Origin: Pelobates cultripes
Lineage: Eukaryota; Chordata; Amphibia; Anura; Pelobatidae
Direction: 5' to 3'
Assembly (NCBI GenBank): GCA_933207985.1
Contig: OW240917.1
Location: 113,624,655-113,688,654 of the forward strand
DNA: 64,000 nt
A model generated the notes under the pieces. It saw only the letters and a list, made by a program, of their open reading frames with translations. It did no database searches and was not told the origin of the DNA. Of this stretch, positions 45,836-58,560 are shown one piece after another (positions within the stretch are counted from its first letter, which is position 1; every line of letters starts with the position of its first letter). Made by a program: the position numbers and the translations under genes.

Positions 45836-47155
45836 GATTTCCATTCCTTAACCCCTTAAGGACATGTGACATGTCATGATTCCCTTTTATTCCAGAAGTT
45901 TGGTCCTTAAGGACTGAGGCTGTTGTACAAGTTGTGATCAAAACCAAACATAAACAAAACCTTGTTCAGGTGTAATTCACATCTTTCATATTATGTGCAC
46001 CGACACTTTTCATATATCATTTTGTTCAGGAGAAACAGGGCTTTCATGTCACATCAAATATTTGTACATTAAACATAATTTAATATGAATAAATTATTAA
46101 AAAAAAGAGAAACTAAAAATTTTTATTTTTTTAGTTCTGCATGGCATTTTAACCGTGAATGCCACACTACTGTTAGCTGTTACTACAATAAAGTACACAT
46201 TTGTATTCAGCGATGTCTCACAAGTAAAACAGTACCATCAATGTACAGGTTTTATGGTGTTTTGGAAAGTTACAGGGTCAAATATAGCACATTACATTTT
46301 TCAGTTTATAAAATTACCCGCATGATGGCATACCATTTGCAAAAGTAGACAACCCAAGGTATTACAAATGGGGTATGTCCAGTCTTTTTTAGTAGCCACT
46401 TAGTCACAAACCATGGCCAAAGTTAGCATTCATATTAGTTGTGTGTGAAAAATGCAAAAAAACTAAATTGAACTCTAATTTTGGCCAGTGTTTGTGACTA
46501 AGTGGCTACTAAAAAAAGACTGATCATACTCCATTTGCAATACCTTGGGTTGTCTTCTTTTGCAAATGGTACGCCATCATGGGGGTAATTCTCATTTCTG
46601 GGCTACCATACAGTCTCAAAGGCATCATCTGGCAAATTTTAATGTGAAAAAAATAAACTCAAGCCTTTTATTGGACTCAGTAACTTTTGACAACATAAAA
46701 CCTGTACACGGGGAGTACTGTTATACAAATATAGTGTTTAAAAATAGTAAAACGTATCACAACAATTATATAGTCAGTGAAAGTACAGTTTGTGTGTGAA
46801 AGATGCAAATAACTACATTTTTACTGATGATATCATCGTTGTGATACGTTTTACTGTTTTTAACCCCTTGACGACCGATGACGGTTCAGGATGGTCATCG
46901 GAAAAATCCCCTTGGGGACCGATGACGGTCTTAAACCGTCATAACGGTCTGGGGCTACTTACCTGATCGCTGTCGGTCCCCCGGCGGCGATCATCGCTCC
47001 TCCCGGACCAGGGGGACTGCCTGTCTGCCTAGGCCGTCTCCCCTCGGCAGATCAGGACCACGCGGCCACGTGATCACTCAATCACGCGGCCACGTGATCA
47101 CTCGATCACGTGGCCGCAATAGGTGCCTGTGTATCTGCCTGCAGGGGGACTGTCT
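45836..47155. mobile_element. foldback elements present only in copy B
   Basis: It starts near a reversed TTAACCCCTTAAGGAC MITE (45849-45915). A palindromic pair follows (46325-46420 against 46480-46580, with CATACCATTTGCAAAAGTAG), then a GC-rich unit from 46861 with GACGACCGATGACGGTT repeats and CACGTGATCACTC repeats near 47070-47110. Copy A lacks all of it. Confidence 0.7.
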
Positions 47156-47850
47156 GTGCTGACAGGCAGTCTCCCTGCAAGTGAAAAATCAAAAATAAAG
47201 TTAAAAAATAAAGCAATCAGTGTAAAAAAAAAAAATGATACGATATGATATATACATGTATATCTATATATAATATGTATATATATTTTATATATAATGT
47301 CATACTAAGTGTATTTTTATATTTAAATATACGTATATTAATATAAAAATACACTTTTAATTTAAATTACACACGTATATATACAATATATATAATAACT
47401 ATATATATTGTGTGTGTATATATATATATTATTATAATAAAAATAACAAAAAGTTAAAATAATTTTTAATAATTAAAAAAATTATATATATATATATATC
47501 TATATATATATATATATATAGATATATATATATATGTAATTTTATTCTAACAGTATTTTGATATTAATATATATATATATATATATTTATATCAAAATAC
47601 ACTTAGAATGTAATGATATATATATCTATGTATAAATAAAAATAATCCGAAATATACATATGTCCATATACATAATTACATAAATAATTTCATAAATATA
47701 CACGTAGACGTAAAATATATAAATATGTATATATATTAAAATTCTATGTGCGTATTTATGTAATATTTTTACCTAATTAAGTTATTTTAATGATTGCAAT
47801 TTGAGGGACCTGCCTGCCAACCCAGGCTGAGAATTTAATTTGCTAGCACT
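47156..47850. repeat. AT-rich tract with TA microsatellites, copy B
   Basis: Counterpart of 5165-5850 with different TA tract lengths and an extra TAATTTAAAT near 47358. Confidence 0.8.
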
Positions 47851-49001
47851 GTGTTTAACCCTGTAACTTTCTATGACACCCTAAAACCTGTACATGGGGG
47901 AAACTGTTTTACTCGGGAGACTTCGCTGAACACAAATATTAGTGTTTTTAAAACACTAAAACATATCACAGCGATGATATTGTCAGTGAAAGTGACGTTT
48001 TTGCATTTTTCACACACAAACGGCACTTTCACTGATGATATTATTGCTGTGATACATTTTACTGTTCTGATACACTAATATTTGTGTTCAGCGAAGTCTC
48101 CTGAGTATAACAGTACCCCACATGTAGAGGTTTTAAAGTGTTTGTGAAAGTTACAGGTTCAAATATAAGGCTTAATTTTACTTTTTTTTTCTTTTTTTTT
48201 TATTGAAATTTGTCAGATTGGTTAGGTTGCCTTTGAGAGCATATGGTACCCCAGGAATGAGAATTAGCCCCATGATGGCATACCATTTGCAAAAGAAGAC
48301 AACCCAAGGTATTGCAAATGGGGTATGTTCAGCCTTTTTTAGTAGCCACTTAGTCACAAACACTGGCCAAAGTTAGCATGTTTTGCATTTTTAACACACA
48401 AACAAATATAAATGCTAATTTTGGCCAGTGTTTGTGACTAGGTGGCTACTAAAAATACTGGACATACCCCATTTTGAATACACTGGGTTGTCTACTTTAA
48501 AAAAATATGTACATGTTAGGTGTGATTCGGGGATTTATGACAGATAACGGTGTTACAATGTCACTATTGATAAATTTAATATATATATATATATTGAAAC
48601 AGCAATTTCCTACTTGTATTTATAGGCCTATAACTTGCAAAAAAAAGCAATAAAGCACGTAAAAACTGGGTGTTTAAACTCGGGATAAAATTTTGAATCT
48701 ATTTAGCAGTTTTTTTCATTAGCTTTTGTAGATAAGTAAAAGATTTTTCAAGTAAAAGTCCAAAAACATGTTTTTTTTTCAATTTTTCACCATATTTTAT
48801 TATTTTTTTTAAATAAAATATATGACATGATACAAATAATGGTATGTAAAGAAAGCCCTTCTTGTCCTGAAAAAAACAATATATAACTTGTATGGGAACC
48901 GTAAATGAGAGAGAGGAAAATTACAGCTAAACACAAACACCACAAAAGTGTCAAAACTGCTCTGGTCCTTAATGTACAACATCGCAAAAACAGGCCGGTC
49001 T
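47851..49001. mobile_element. foldback palindrome, complete in copy B
   Basis: A palindrome centred near 48010 pairs 47890-48003 with 48016-48130. A second one pairs about 48260-48375 with 48418-48500. Copy A keeps only the part before 48004 and resumes at 48950. Confidence 0.7.
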
Positions 49002-49449
49002 TTAAAGGACCACTATAGGCACCCAGACCACTTCAGCTTAATGAAGTGGTCTGGGTGCAGGTCCAGCTAGGGTTAACCCTTTTTTCTATAAACATAGCAG
49101 TTTCAGAGAAACTGCTATGTTTATATTAGGGTTAATCCAGCCTCTGGTGGCTGTCTCATTGACAGCCGCTAGAGGCGCTTGCGTGCTTCTCACTGTGAAA
49201 ATCACAGTGAGAAGACGCCAACGTCCATAGGAAAGCATTGTGAATGCTTTCCTATGAGACTGGCTGAATGCGCGTGCGGCTCTTGCCGCACATGCGCATT
49301 CAGCCGAGGAGGAGGAGAGCTCCCCGCCTGACGCTGGAGAAAGAGGTAAGTTTAACCCCTTCCTCACCCTAGAGTCCGGCAGGAGGGGGACCCGCACTAT
49401 AGTGCCAGGAAAACGAGTATGTTTTCCTGGCACTTTAGTGGTCCTTTAA
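49002..49449. mobile_element. T2/Kolobok-like MITE, copy B
   Basis: Counterpart of 6039-6486, with the same TTAA ends and same length. Its hairpins are slightly better preserved (for example GGCGCTTGCGTGCTTCTCAC). Confidence 0.8.
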
Positions 49450-50395
49450 GGGGTTAAACAGTAATATTTGTGTTCAGTAAAACAGTACCCCCCATGTACA
49501 GGTTTTATAGTGTCCTGGAAAGTTACAGTTAGTCTACGTTTGCAAATGGTATGCAGACACAGGAGTAATTGTCATTCCTGGGCTACCATACTGTCTGAAA
49601 GGCAACATATGCCCAGAAAATGTCCATGTATTGGAGACTGGAGCTAATATATGGTCATTTAATTTCCTAAAACCCCAGCAAACCTGTGAATGTGTAGCAT
49701 CAGTATTATGACATTCACAATAAAAAAAAAAAAAAAATAAAGCTTGCTAAACTTTCTCACAAGTAGTTATAAAAATAAGTCCATATTTGCACTCAACTGT
49801 GGCATGGGTTGTGTAGGAAGGGGGCTGGCAGCGAGCTGTAACTTACCTTTCCTGCAGCTCCTGTCAGCTCCCTTCTCCTGCGTTCCGGTCATCTCCCTTC
49901 TCCTCCACTGTAAGTCTCGCGGTCTGACCCCGCGGCTCTCGCCAGCCCCCAACAGGACATTACAAGCCCGGCGGTCCTTGTCTGTATTATGGCAATTTAA
50001 GTTGCCATAATACAGACATTGACTCGAGTATAAGTTGAGTGGGGGTTTTTCAGCACAAAAAATGTGCTGAAAAACTCGACTTATACTCAAGTATATACGG
50101 TATGTATGTGTATATAAAAGTACTTACATTATATATATATATATATAATGTAAGTACTTTTTATTTCATTTAAAAACGGTTTAATAAGTTTTACTAACTT
50201 GTTAAAACTTTTTTACAGGCTTGAGGGGGACTGCCTGATAGTTCAGACAGGCCCCCTGCAGGCACTGCATAAGCCGGCTATTCCGGCCATGTGACTGCGA
50301 GGACCTCGCGATCATATGGCTGTGACCCCAGGATCGCGATCGCCGACGTTTAGGACCGCCCCAAAAAGGACGGCATAGAACGCCAGCCATCCTTG

Positions 50396-50738
50396 AAACC
50401 CCTTCAGCCCCTTACCTTTCTCCAGCGCCGAGCTCCCTTGGCGCCGGTGACCTCTCCTCTCCCTGCCGACGTCAGATCCGAATGCGCATGCGTGGCCGTG
50501 CGTGTTCAAACCGCCCATGGGAAAGCATTACTCAATGCTTTTCTATGGACGTCCAGCGTCTTCTCACTGTGATTTTCACAGTGAGAATCGCGGAAGCGCC
50601 TCTAGCGGCTGTCAGTGAGACCGTCACGAGAGGCTGGATTAACCCTGTTTTCAGCTGCAGGGTTAAAACTAGAGGGACCTGGCAGCCAGACCACGTCATT
50701 GAGCTGAAGTGGTCTGGGTGCCTATAGTGGTCCTTTAA
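50396..50738. mobile_element. T2/Kolobok-like MITE, one end lost, copy B
   Basis: Counterpart of 7440-7782. Confidence 0.75.
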
Positions 50739-51003
50739 AATCAGAGACACCAAGGCCTCCAAATTTGTTGCTTCTCTGAAGCGTTGGAAGGTTAATTCTG
50801 CTTCTATTATTTTGCCAAATATATCTTGTCATGTCTGAATGAACTCTTTCATATTAGGGATATGCAAAGGGACAGTACGAATCAGGTAAAGTAATTTAGG
50901 AAAAATATTCATTTTAAATGCAGCCATCCTGCCTAGCCAAGATAATTCAAGCTTTCCCCATCTATAAAGTTATTTTCTAAGTTCAGGCCACATTCTTTAA
51001 AAA
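50739..51003 (-). pseudogene. L1/Tx1-like ORF2 internal fragment, copy B
   Basis: Counterpart of 7783-8045 with the same interruptions. Confidence 0.6.
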
Positions 51004-52417
51004 TTTAATTGCACCATGTTGTTAGTGTTTCTAGACAGATTAATCCCCAAAAATGTGAAAATGAAAATGTAGTCAAGAAAAAAGGATGATGTCCTGTTTT
51101 TCAAACTCCAGGTACTTTTTTTTTTTTTAAATCACTTATTCTTTCACATTTCATTTTTTAGAAACACTGGACCCCAGGGACTGCACACTGGACCAATGGG
51201 AAATAGAGACTCCATGCCAGCACACCCAAATGTAGGGGGGCTGGGTGGACTAAATAAAAATAAATAAAAAAATAATAAATTGTATGTGTGTCTGTTAGGG
51301 AGTTTGTATGTGTTTGTGTGTCTGTCAAAAAGTATATGCGTGTTTGACAATGAAATAACCAAAGTGATAGCATTAAACAAGAAAGTAACAAGCTACAGTG
51401 ATAATAATAGTTATTTTCCAAAACTTCTGATGTTTGCTTTTCTTTTCCACAAAAAGTACTTATGCAGCTATTACATTTATTCAATTAAGTCTATCATCAA
51501 CTATCAAATTGCCGCCATCACAACTTACATAATTTGTTCTATAGGCAAAATACGCAAATTGACCCTATTGGAAAATAACATCTGATTCAGTACTGATGAC
51601 ACAGCACTTGGACCTTGACCATGTCTTATCACAATGAGCTATATCCTCCGGAAGACTATAATGGAAGATTCCATAAGCTCTAAAGTAAACGTGTCACTAG
51701 AAGTAGCCAATATGTAGGCTATTCTTTTACCGAAAAAAAGCCAGACTCTCAAGGTTCTATTGTTTCATTTGCTCCTTAAGGACAAAGGCAATTGTCCACG
51801 AAAATAAATCTTAGAATATGAGCTATATGTTTGTTCAATTTTCCTTACATTAAATTCATCCACACTTATTATATATAATTTTGTTGAGGGCAAATATGGA
51901 CTTATTTTTATAACTACTTGTGAGAAAGTTTAGCAAGCTTTTTTTTTTTTACTGTGAGTGTCATAATACTGATGCTACACATTCACAGGTTTGCTGGGGT
52001 TTTAGGAAATTAAATGGCCATATATTAGCTCCAGTCTCCAATACATGGACATTTTCTGGGCATATGTTGCCTTTCAGACAGTATGGTAGCACAGGAAAGA
52101 CAATTACTCCTGTGTCTGCATACCATTTGCAAACGTAGACTAACTTTGGTAGTCTAAATGGGGTATGCCCGTATTTTTAGTAGCAATGTAGTCACAAAAC
52201 TAGGTCAAATTTAGTGCCCATATTATTATAGATAGATAGACACATTTAATGTTCAAATGTGACTTTGTTTTTTTTATTTAAAAAAAAATACATTTAAAAG
52301 AAAACAATTGACTTATAAACATAAGTATTAAAGTCTGATGCAAGAATATTTACTTTGCACCTATTAGTTTGTGCAAAATATTCACTTATTGACATTATTA
52401 GTTTACGTAGGTTAGAA

Positions 52418-53045
52418 CAGGGCTTGACAAATTTGCTTGGAATCTAGGAGCCAGCTAAAAAATTTAGGAGCCAGGTTTTTCAGCGCCAAAAATACCATTG
52501 TTAAAGGGACACTATAGTAACCAGAACCACTACAGATTAATGCAGTTATTCTAAGTTTGTAGCCTGTACTTACATGCTTTTCAATTTAAACACTGCCTTT
52601 TCAGCCAAAGTCAGTGTTTACATTGAAGCCTAGTTACACCTCTCATGGCTGGCACTCAGATGGTCTGTAGTGGTGCATCCTGGGTCAGTGCTGCACAGTT
52701 TGCAGCACCTTCATTCAATGTCTCCATGGTCTGCTTGGAGAAATGTAATGCTCCCCGTACTAGTGCATTGATTCAATGCATCTCTATGAGGAGATGCTAA
52801 TTGGAGCAGTGTGTTTTGATGTGCATGCACAATAGTCTCTAATTGCTTTCCTATGGGAAAGCATTGGATTGGCTAAGATTGTCAAGTGATGATGATCTCA
52901 GCCATGGCAAGACTGGCACAGCATTGGAAAAAACTTCAGTAAAAATACAGTTCCCATGCGATCGGAGGGGCCGGTCACCTAAACAGACTCACTCGGACAT
53001 TCAGACAGACACACTCACAGACAGACACACTCACTCACAAACAGA

Positions 53046-53076
<31 letters not shown>

Positions 53077-53595
53077 TGACAGACACACACACATATTTTC
53101 ACATCCACTCACAAATTACTTGTTTTATTTAAATGGGGTCCAGTGAGGTTGCTCTGATCATCTTCCTGCTCCATTGCATGCTGTTTAGTGAGCCGGGGCC
53201 GGAATGACGTAATATTCTGGCTCCCAGCATCACTTGAGGGCATGTGAGGGAGCAGAGCAGTAAGTTCAAAACTCCCTCGCCACTTCCACTTCTCGATTTT
53301 CAGATCCTGTTCACATTTTTGGGTTCTGTCCCACTTTAGTTCCCTGGTGTCCCGCTTTTGGGGCTTTTTGTACACACACTCAGATACATACTGACACACA
53401 GATACACACACATTCAAATATACACTGAGAGACAAATACACACACAGATACACACACTGGAACATACACATAGATACACAAACTGACATAAAGATACACA
53501 CTGGCACACACACACAAACACTCAAATACACAATGAGACACACACACTGGCACATGCACATACTGACACACACATACATTCAACACAGATACATG
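52418..53595. mobile_element. hAT-like element, copy B
   Basis: Counterpart of 9461-10640. The CA tract at 53045-53071 is longer, and the minisatellite end near 53575 differs by a small rearrangement. Confidence 0.55.
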
Positions 53596-54627
53596 TCATA
53601 CTTTATATATTTTCAGCCATCCTCCTGTTAGCTTACCTTTATGTCCAGGAGGATGGCTTGCTTGGGGTTCTGGTCCTTGCTGAGGATGATGGAAGTGAGC
53701 ATACAGCAGCAGAGGTCAGATTGTGCGTGTCATTTACGGGATATTCTATACGATTTGCAGGTGTCAGGGAGCAGCATTAAAAATACGGGGGTCTCCCAGA
53801 GGTTGAGATGTCTAAAATGTGGGCATGCTACTTGGCTCATACAGTTGCAAACACCTGATTGTGTGTGAAAATTGATTTTGAAACAGACACACATATGCTC
53901 ACTCTCAATCTGGACCTTATTTGTTTCTATGTATCTTGATTATAATAGTGTTTATATCAGAATAGTGGAATTGATGGAGTTTTTGTTATTATTAGGTGTC
54001 TATGAAATGGCCATGGCATTGGAGGAGACACCTTGCAAAGCAGCTCTGTAAGTTACGTCTATCTTTTGTGCCCAAGCAAACACTAAGAATCTAAAGGTAG
54101 CAGTAGATTATTTTTGTAAATGCATTTCAGTAATGAGATTTAATTATTAAACACGGAGTTGTTCAGCAATCAGTTTACTGAGAACTATACTGACACCTCA
54201 CATTTTCACCATAGGGATAAGCTTACTGTATTTTGTAACATACTTATAAATAATGCCAGTTAGTCAACAAGAACAATAAAATACATTATAGCATATTGCT
54301 CACCCCCAAGCTTTTGGATGCCGGAGTAACTTTTCTTATAGAAATTCCGTTATAATACTTAACTCACAATGTGCTTTTCTGATTCTAAGAGGTCCCTTTG
54401 GTTAGGACCCTCGATAGTTGACCTCTAATGCTGATTTGTTAGTTTATATATATATATATATATATAATATGTAAAGGGTCCTTGCACTCAGGCTATCCAG
54501 AAATATTAATTGCCAGCTGCTAAAAGCCGGAGTCAAACGATACAGAAGCAGCAAAAAAATGGCCAGCACTAACAGACTTTTCAAAGTTAAAACTTAAGGC
54601 TTTATTGAGAAATCATTCAAAAAGAAG

Positions 54628-54668
54628 GATCGACGTTTCAGTCCCCATCCAGGACTTTCATCAGGATC
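54628..54668 (-). ncRNA. hammerhead-ribozyme-like motif, copy B
   Basis: This is the same core order as at 11662-11702: CTGATGA, a 5-bp stem, GAAA, GTC and flanking GATC blocks, with no change in the core. Confidence 0.5.
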
Positions 54669-54671
54669 AAG

Positions 54672-54711
<40 letters not shown>

Positions 54712-55099
54712 AAAGCACAAATAATGGCACTCCCCCTTCCTGATGTAATGAATAGTAAAGTGCCCTGGTGCAATCGTATGCTGATAAATAATTATATTGA
54801 AGAAAGATGCACTCTCAGGTCTTTTTAAGAATATTAACGGTCTTTAATCCATCAAAGGTTTACAGGTTGTTTGATCAACGTTTCGACCCGTTCGGGTCTT
54901 CCTCAGGAAGTATATATATACATACACACACACACACACACATATATGCACATACACCAAGTCTGAGAAAACTTTAGCTCTATTCTCACTCAAAAGGACA
55001 AACATAAATCATACATTTCTTATCTATGTTCATACCATAGATGAATGTGCCCTCATATACAATATTTCTCTAGTAGATCCAATAGAGAGACATGAGTTC

Positions 55100-55118
55100 C
55101 TACAATCAGGGGTAAAAG

Positions 55119-55166
<48 letters not shown>
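55100..55166. repeat. (TA)n microsatellite at the end of copy B
   Basis: This TA run corresponds to the one that ends contig 1. Beyond it, sequence is unique to this contig. Confidence 0.9.
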
Positions 55167-55171
<5 letters not shown>

Positions 55172-56285
55172 CAGAGAGGAGAACATAAAGATTAGTTACT
55201 CCTCATACATTTATACTACTATTACTATCAATACAAATGTAAATGATCTTATAGATCAGGAGTAGGCAACCTTTTAGAAGCACTGTGCCAAAACAGGATC
55301 TTGAAGTACCTTGCTGTGCCGGTCCTATATTTTAAAGTTGTTACCTTATTTTGCTTGTGTTATTTATGAGTGCTGCAGTTGCTTTCTAGCGTTGTATTTG
55401 TGCCCATGTAGGCTGTTATACTGTATATGTTCATTAGTAGTTTGAGGTATTGTGTATGATATCAATAAATGTGGGCTGTGTATGGGGGGCGCTTGTGCAA
55501 TTGTGTGTCTGGATGAAATTTCACATTGTATGGTGGTATGTGTATGTGTGGGTCTGTTTATGGTACTGCATGTGAGAGGCTCCTTGTGTGCGTGTATGTG
55601 GAATGTCAGTGTTGTGTTTTTGGGGACTGTGTGTGTTTGGACTGTTTGTATTATTTGTATGATGGTAAGGCTTCTTCTGCAGCTCTATGCATACCTAGTA
55701 GTGTGGTTGGCTTCCCTGGTTTCTAGCGGGAACCAGGCTGGCCAGGTACAGGTCAAGGGCAGGAGGTGCAATAGATGTTGCAAACTGCTCTACTCCAGTG
55801 CGGATTCCCATTAACAAATACTTGGAGGAAGTGATCTGAGATTTTAAAGTTTGTACTAGCAGATATATATATGTTCTACATGTCATGGTATATTTGAGCA
55901 GTCGCACTAAAAGATGTGCAACCAACTCAGCTCATCTTCAACTTTGTTCTACTCCTGAGTCTACAATACTAACATTACAATTACTTGAATCTACTCAAGC
56001 CAGATTTTTGATTAGTCCGTAACTGGAATCGTTCCATTATCATACAATAAGTCAGATTTATATCTCATATATTTAGGTCAACCTTATCTACTGTAACACA
56101 CAAAGACTCACCTTATTTGGAATAGATGTCAAATCCCTGAGAATAAAATATATTAGTGTCAATAATGTATGTTTCTGTACCTATTAGATATATATTATAC
56201 TTTTGCTTTTAACCTTTAAAGTTCCATGTAAAGCAAAAAACTATAAAAGTTATGCGTTAAAAGTAAATAAAATCCCAAAACTTAC
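55167..56285 (-). other. ugt8 intron 1 side, possible hAT element
   Basis: This is intronic sequence next to the exon 1 donor. CAGGAGTAGGCAACCTTTTA at 55257 looks like a hAT terminus, and CTACTCCTG ends at about 55960, but no matching 8-bp duplication was found. TG-rich open frames (55452-55814) are not credible genes. Confidence 0.4.
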
Positions 56286-57107
56286 TTGAGGTAATGGTTT
56301 GACTGGTTTAGTGAGGATGCCCCCAACATAGACTACATTTGGAAGTGTGGGCCTTGGAAACTCCAGTGCAATATCTGTACAGAGCATCCATAGAGAAGAT
56401 CCCTGGATTAAATCATACATGGACTTTGTTGGCAAAATGTTGTGTTTTTTCATTATGCTTTCATATTTTGGTAGGACTAGGAAGTTTACTCCAAATCGAG
56501 AAACAAGATAAACAATTGAATTTTTAATCCGTTCCAACAGGTTCATGCGATCTGTGAGGAGTGAATTAAACTCAGGTACATAGGCTAAAGGAGCAGGTGC
56601 ACCCACTTCAGCTGGATACCAAAGTCCAGTAGAAAACACAGCATAATTAACATCCAAAATATTGGCTATGACGAATCCACACATCTCATTTGGATCAACC
56701 AGCACCAAATCATAGTGTTCTTGCTTCAGGCGCTGCATGAGTTCATGGTTGCCCACAGTTATGTCACAGTTTTGGGAATAATGATCAAGAATATCAAAGA
56801 GTTCCAGTGCTGTAAGTCTCCCAGAGAATATATTCTGCATTTTGGACTGTAGAAAATCATCTGATGTGGTGGAGTTAAAAATTCCCGGGTAACGTTGCAA
56901 TTCGTAATGACTAGATGGTGGTATATCCCTTCCTTCAGAAACAAGTAAAAAAGTTTGGTGTCCTTGTTCGTGCAAAGCAGAGGCTACTGTTTTAAATATG
57001 TATAGATGGCTCTCAAACATTATTGGCGGTACCACAAGAATTTTGGCAGCCCTTGTCAATCCAAGTATGATCCACATGAACAGAGTAACTGGTATAAATG
57101 GCTTCAT
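56286..57107 (-). CDS. ugt8: ugt8 coding exon 1: N-terminal half of ceramide galactosyltransferase
   Basis: UGT8 transfers galactose from UDP-galactose to ceramide in the ER lumen, the key step in making myelin galactocerebroside. This exon encodes residues 1-274. It starts at an ATG at 57107, preceded by a pyrimidine-rich acceptor ending near 57112, and ends in CAA followed by a GTAAGT donor at 56285. Visible features are a hydrophobic signal peptide (about 1-20), His34 in MFESH aligned with the usual UGT catalytic His, Asp138 in LVDPN as candidate partner, an N-glycosylation sequon at Asn78, and the block FSTGLWYPAEVGAPAPLAYV typical of UGT8. Length and phase match the human first coding exon. 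An upstream noncoding exon is expected from the family but was not found. The exon is on the opposite strand from, and downstream of, exons 2-5. The open frame runs past the donor to 56250, but that tail is intronic. Confidence 0.95.
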
Positions 57108-57115
57108 GGCTGCTA

Positions 57116-58560
57116 TGGAAGAAAGAAAGAAAAAAAGGTTTTAGACAAATACACCATTTTGGAATTTGAAATAGTTTTGTAAGCCTTCATAAATATAATA
57201 TAGAAACCATTCCACTTAATAAAGATAACCAGTCTATCAAATAAAATGTATATGGTAAACATATACTGCCATCATGGTCATTATTTAACAATACATACAC
57301 TATCTGCTGTCAGGAATGCATCAGGAAATCACAAATGTAGCCATAATATCCAGACTGGAAACACGGCAGATTTAGAGAAAACGTATTCAGTTAGAATTCA
57401 CATTCAATTATAAATTATTTGTTGAGGTCCACAAAATGTGTGATTTTATAAATAATGCTGTCAGCAATTTTAAAGGCAGGCATTGTACATATTATTTTTA
57501 CACACATCTAATACGAGGCACATGAGAGGAGTGGCAGATGGGGGGTTGGTAGGGGGAGCCCCATGGCCACTAGCATGTAAGGGCTGAGAGCCTCAAACAC
57601 TTCCTCTGAAAATTAAAATAGCTAGAGGTGAGTTGGGATGCCTATTAGCACAATTTTGCAGAAATTAGGCATCAGACGGATGGAATTGTGCAGGGCCTTT
57701 ATTAGCCTGGCATTGTGCATGGTGGCCTATGCTCTAAATGCACTCCAGGCCAGGTCATGCCTGAGGCTGACAATGCCATCAGACTACATTTATACATGGA
57801 TATGATGTCCAGGGAGTTGTTTGGCAATGGCCACTGGACACAAGACACCTAAATACTATTTTTCAATATAATAATCCTTTCACCAAGCTTTCAAAGGACC
57901 TCGGCCAGGTCAACTTCCTTTCTGCTACCAGGGTACTCTGACGCAGTCGCTAAAGCGTGACTGTGGTCTCTGAGGACCTCTTCCACTGGACCAGGCTAGA
58001 ACTCTCTCCTTCCAAACTCCCGTCCGCCTTTGACTCTACTGTTCCTTTCCCAGGCAGATATAGACACCTCTGCCTACACTGACTCCAACTACTGCCTTTA
58101 AAGCGGCACTTATCGCTCTCAGGTTTAATTTTTTCTTAATGCGTCCCTAGGATCAGGGACCAGTGCAGCCAGTGGAACTAACACACACTGCTTTATTTTT
58201 CAGTCAGGAGTAGCCCATATCATTACATTAAACTTATTGCGACACACTCAAATACATATTACAATATCATATGTAAAATCATACAGGCTCTGATACTAAT
58301 ACAATACAACGTTGGAATGTTTTCACATGCAGTTGCAACATAGAACTTGTAATCTCAGTCACAGACAAATATAAATTTAAACTGCTAGCATAAATGAACG
58401 CATGCTATGTTTAAATTGTATAAGCTGTTTTCAATTTTTATTAATATTTTCTTTGAATGAGACCCTCAGGAACATGTGTATTACGGGCAAAAAGTAAATA
58501 GGACAAAATAATAATTTAAATAAATGTCTTTTTCAAACGTGGATATCAGTGCAGAAGATT
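57116..58560. other. upstream of the first ugt8 coding exon, nothing recognised
   Basis: The 1.4 kb preceding the exon (in gene direction, intron or 5' flank) shows no exon, promoter or repeat ends that I can support. Confidence 0.4.

Larger units (their letters stand above)
40561..55166 (+). repeat. copy B of the 12-14 kb near-identical direct repeat
   Basis: This is the direct-orientation partner of 1-12218. It begins 38 bases after the N gap ending at 40522. It is longer by net indels: extra segments at about 41057-41566, 45836-47155 and 48004-48949, but no LINE at 41006. It leads directly into the flank of the first ugt8 exon. Retained alternative haplotype and recent duplication are both possible. 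Confidence 0.95.

Noticed and set aside
55257..55962. hAT element with CAGGAGTAG ends
   Set aside because: Only nine bases of terminal match and no 8-bp duplication (TTATAGAT against AGTCTACA), so it is mentioned only as possible.
56250..56285. Extension of the ugt8 first-exon frame past the donor
   Set aside because: The last residues (VSFGILFTFNA) follow a consensus GTAAGT donor and do not match UGT8. Exon 2 continues the protein in phase.
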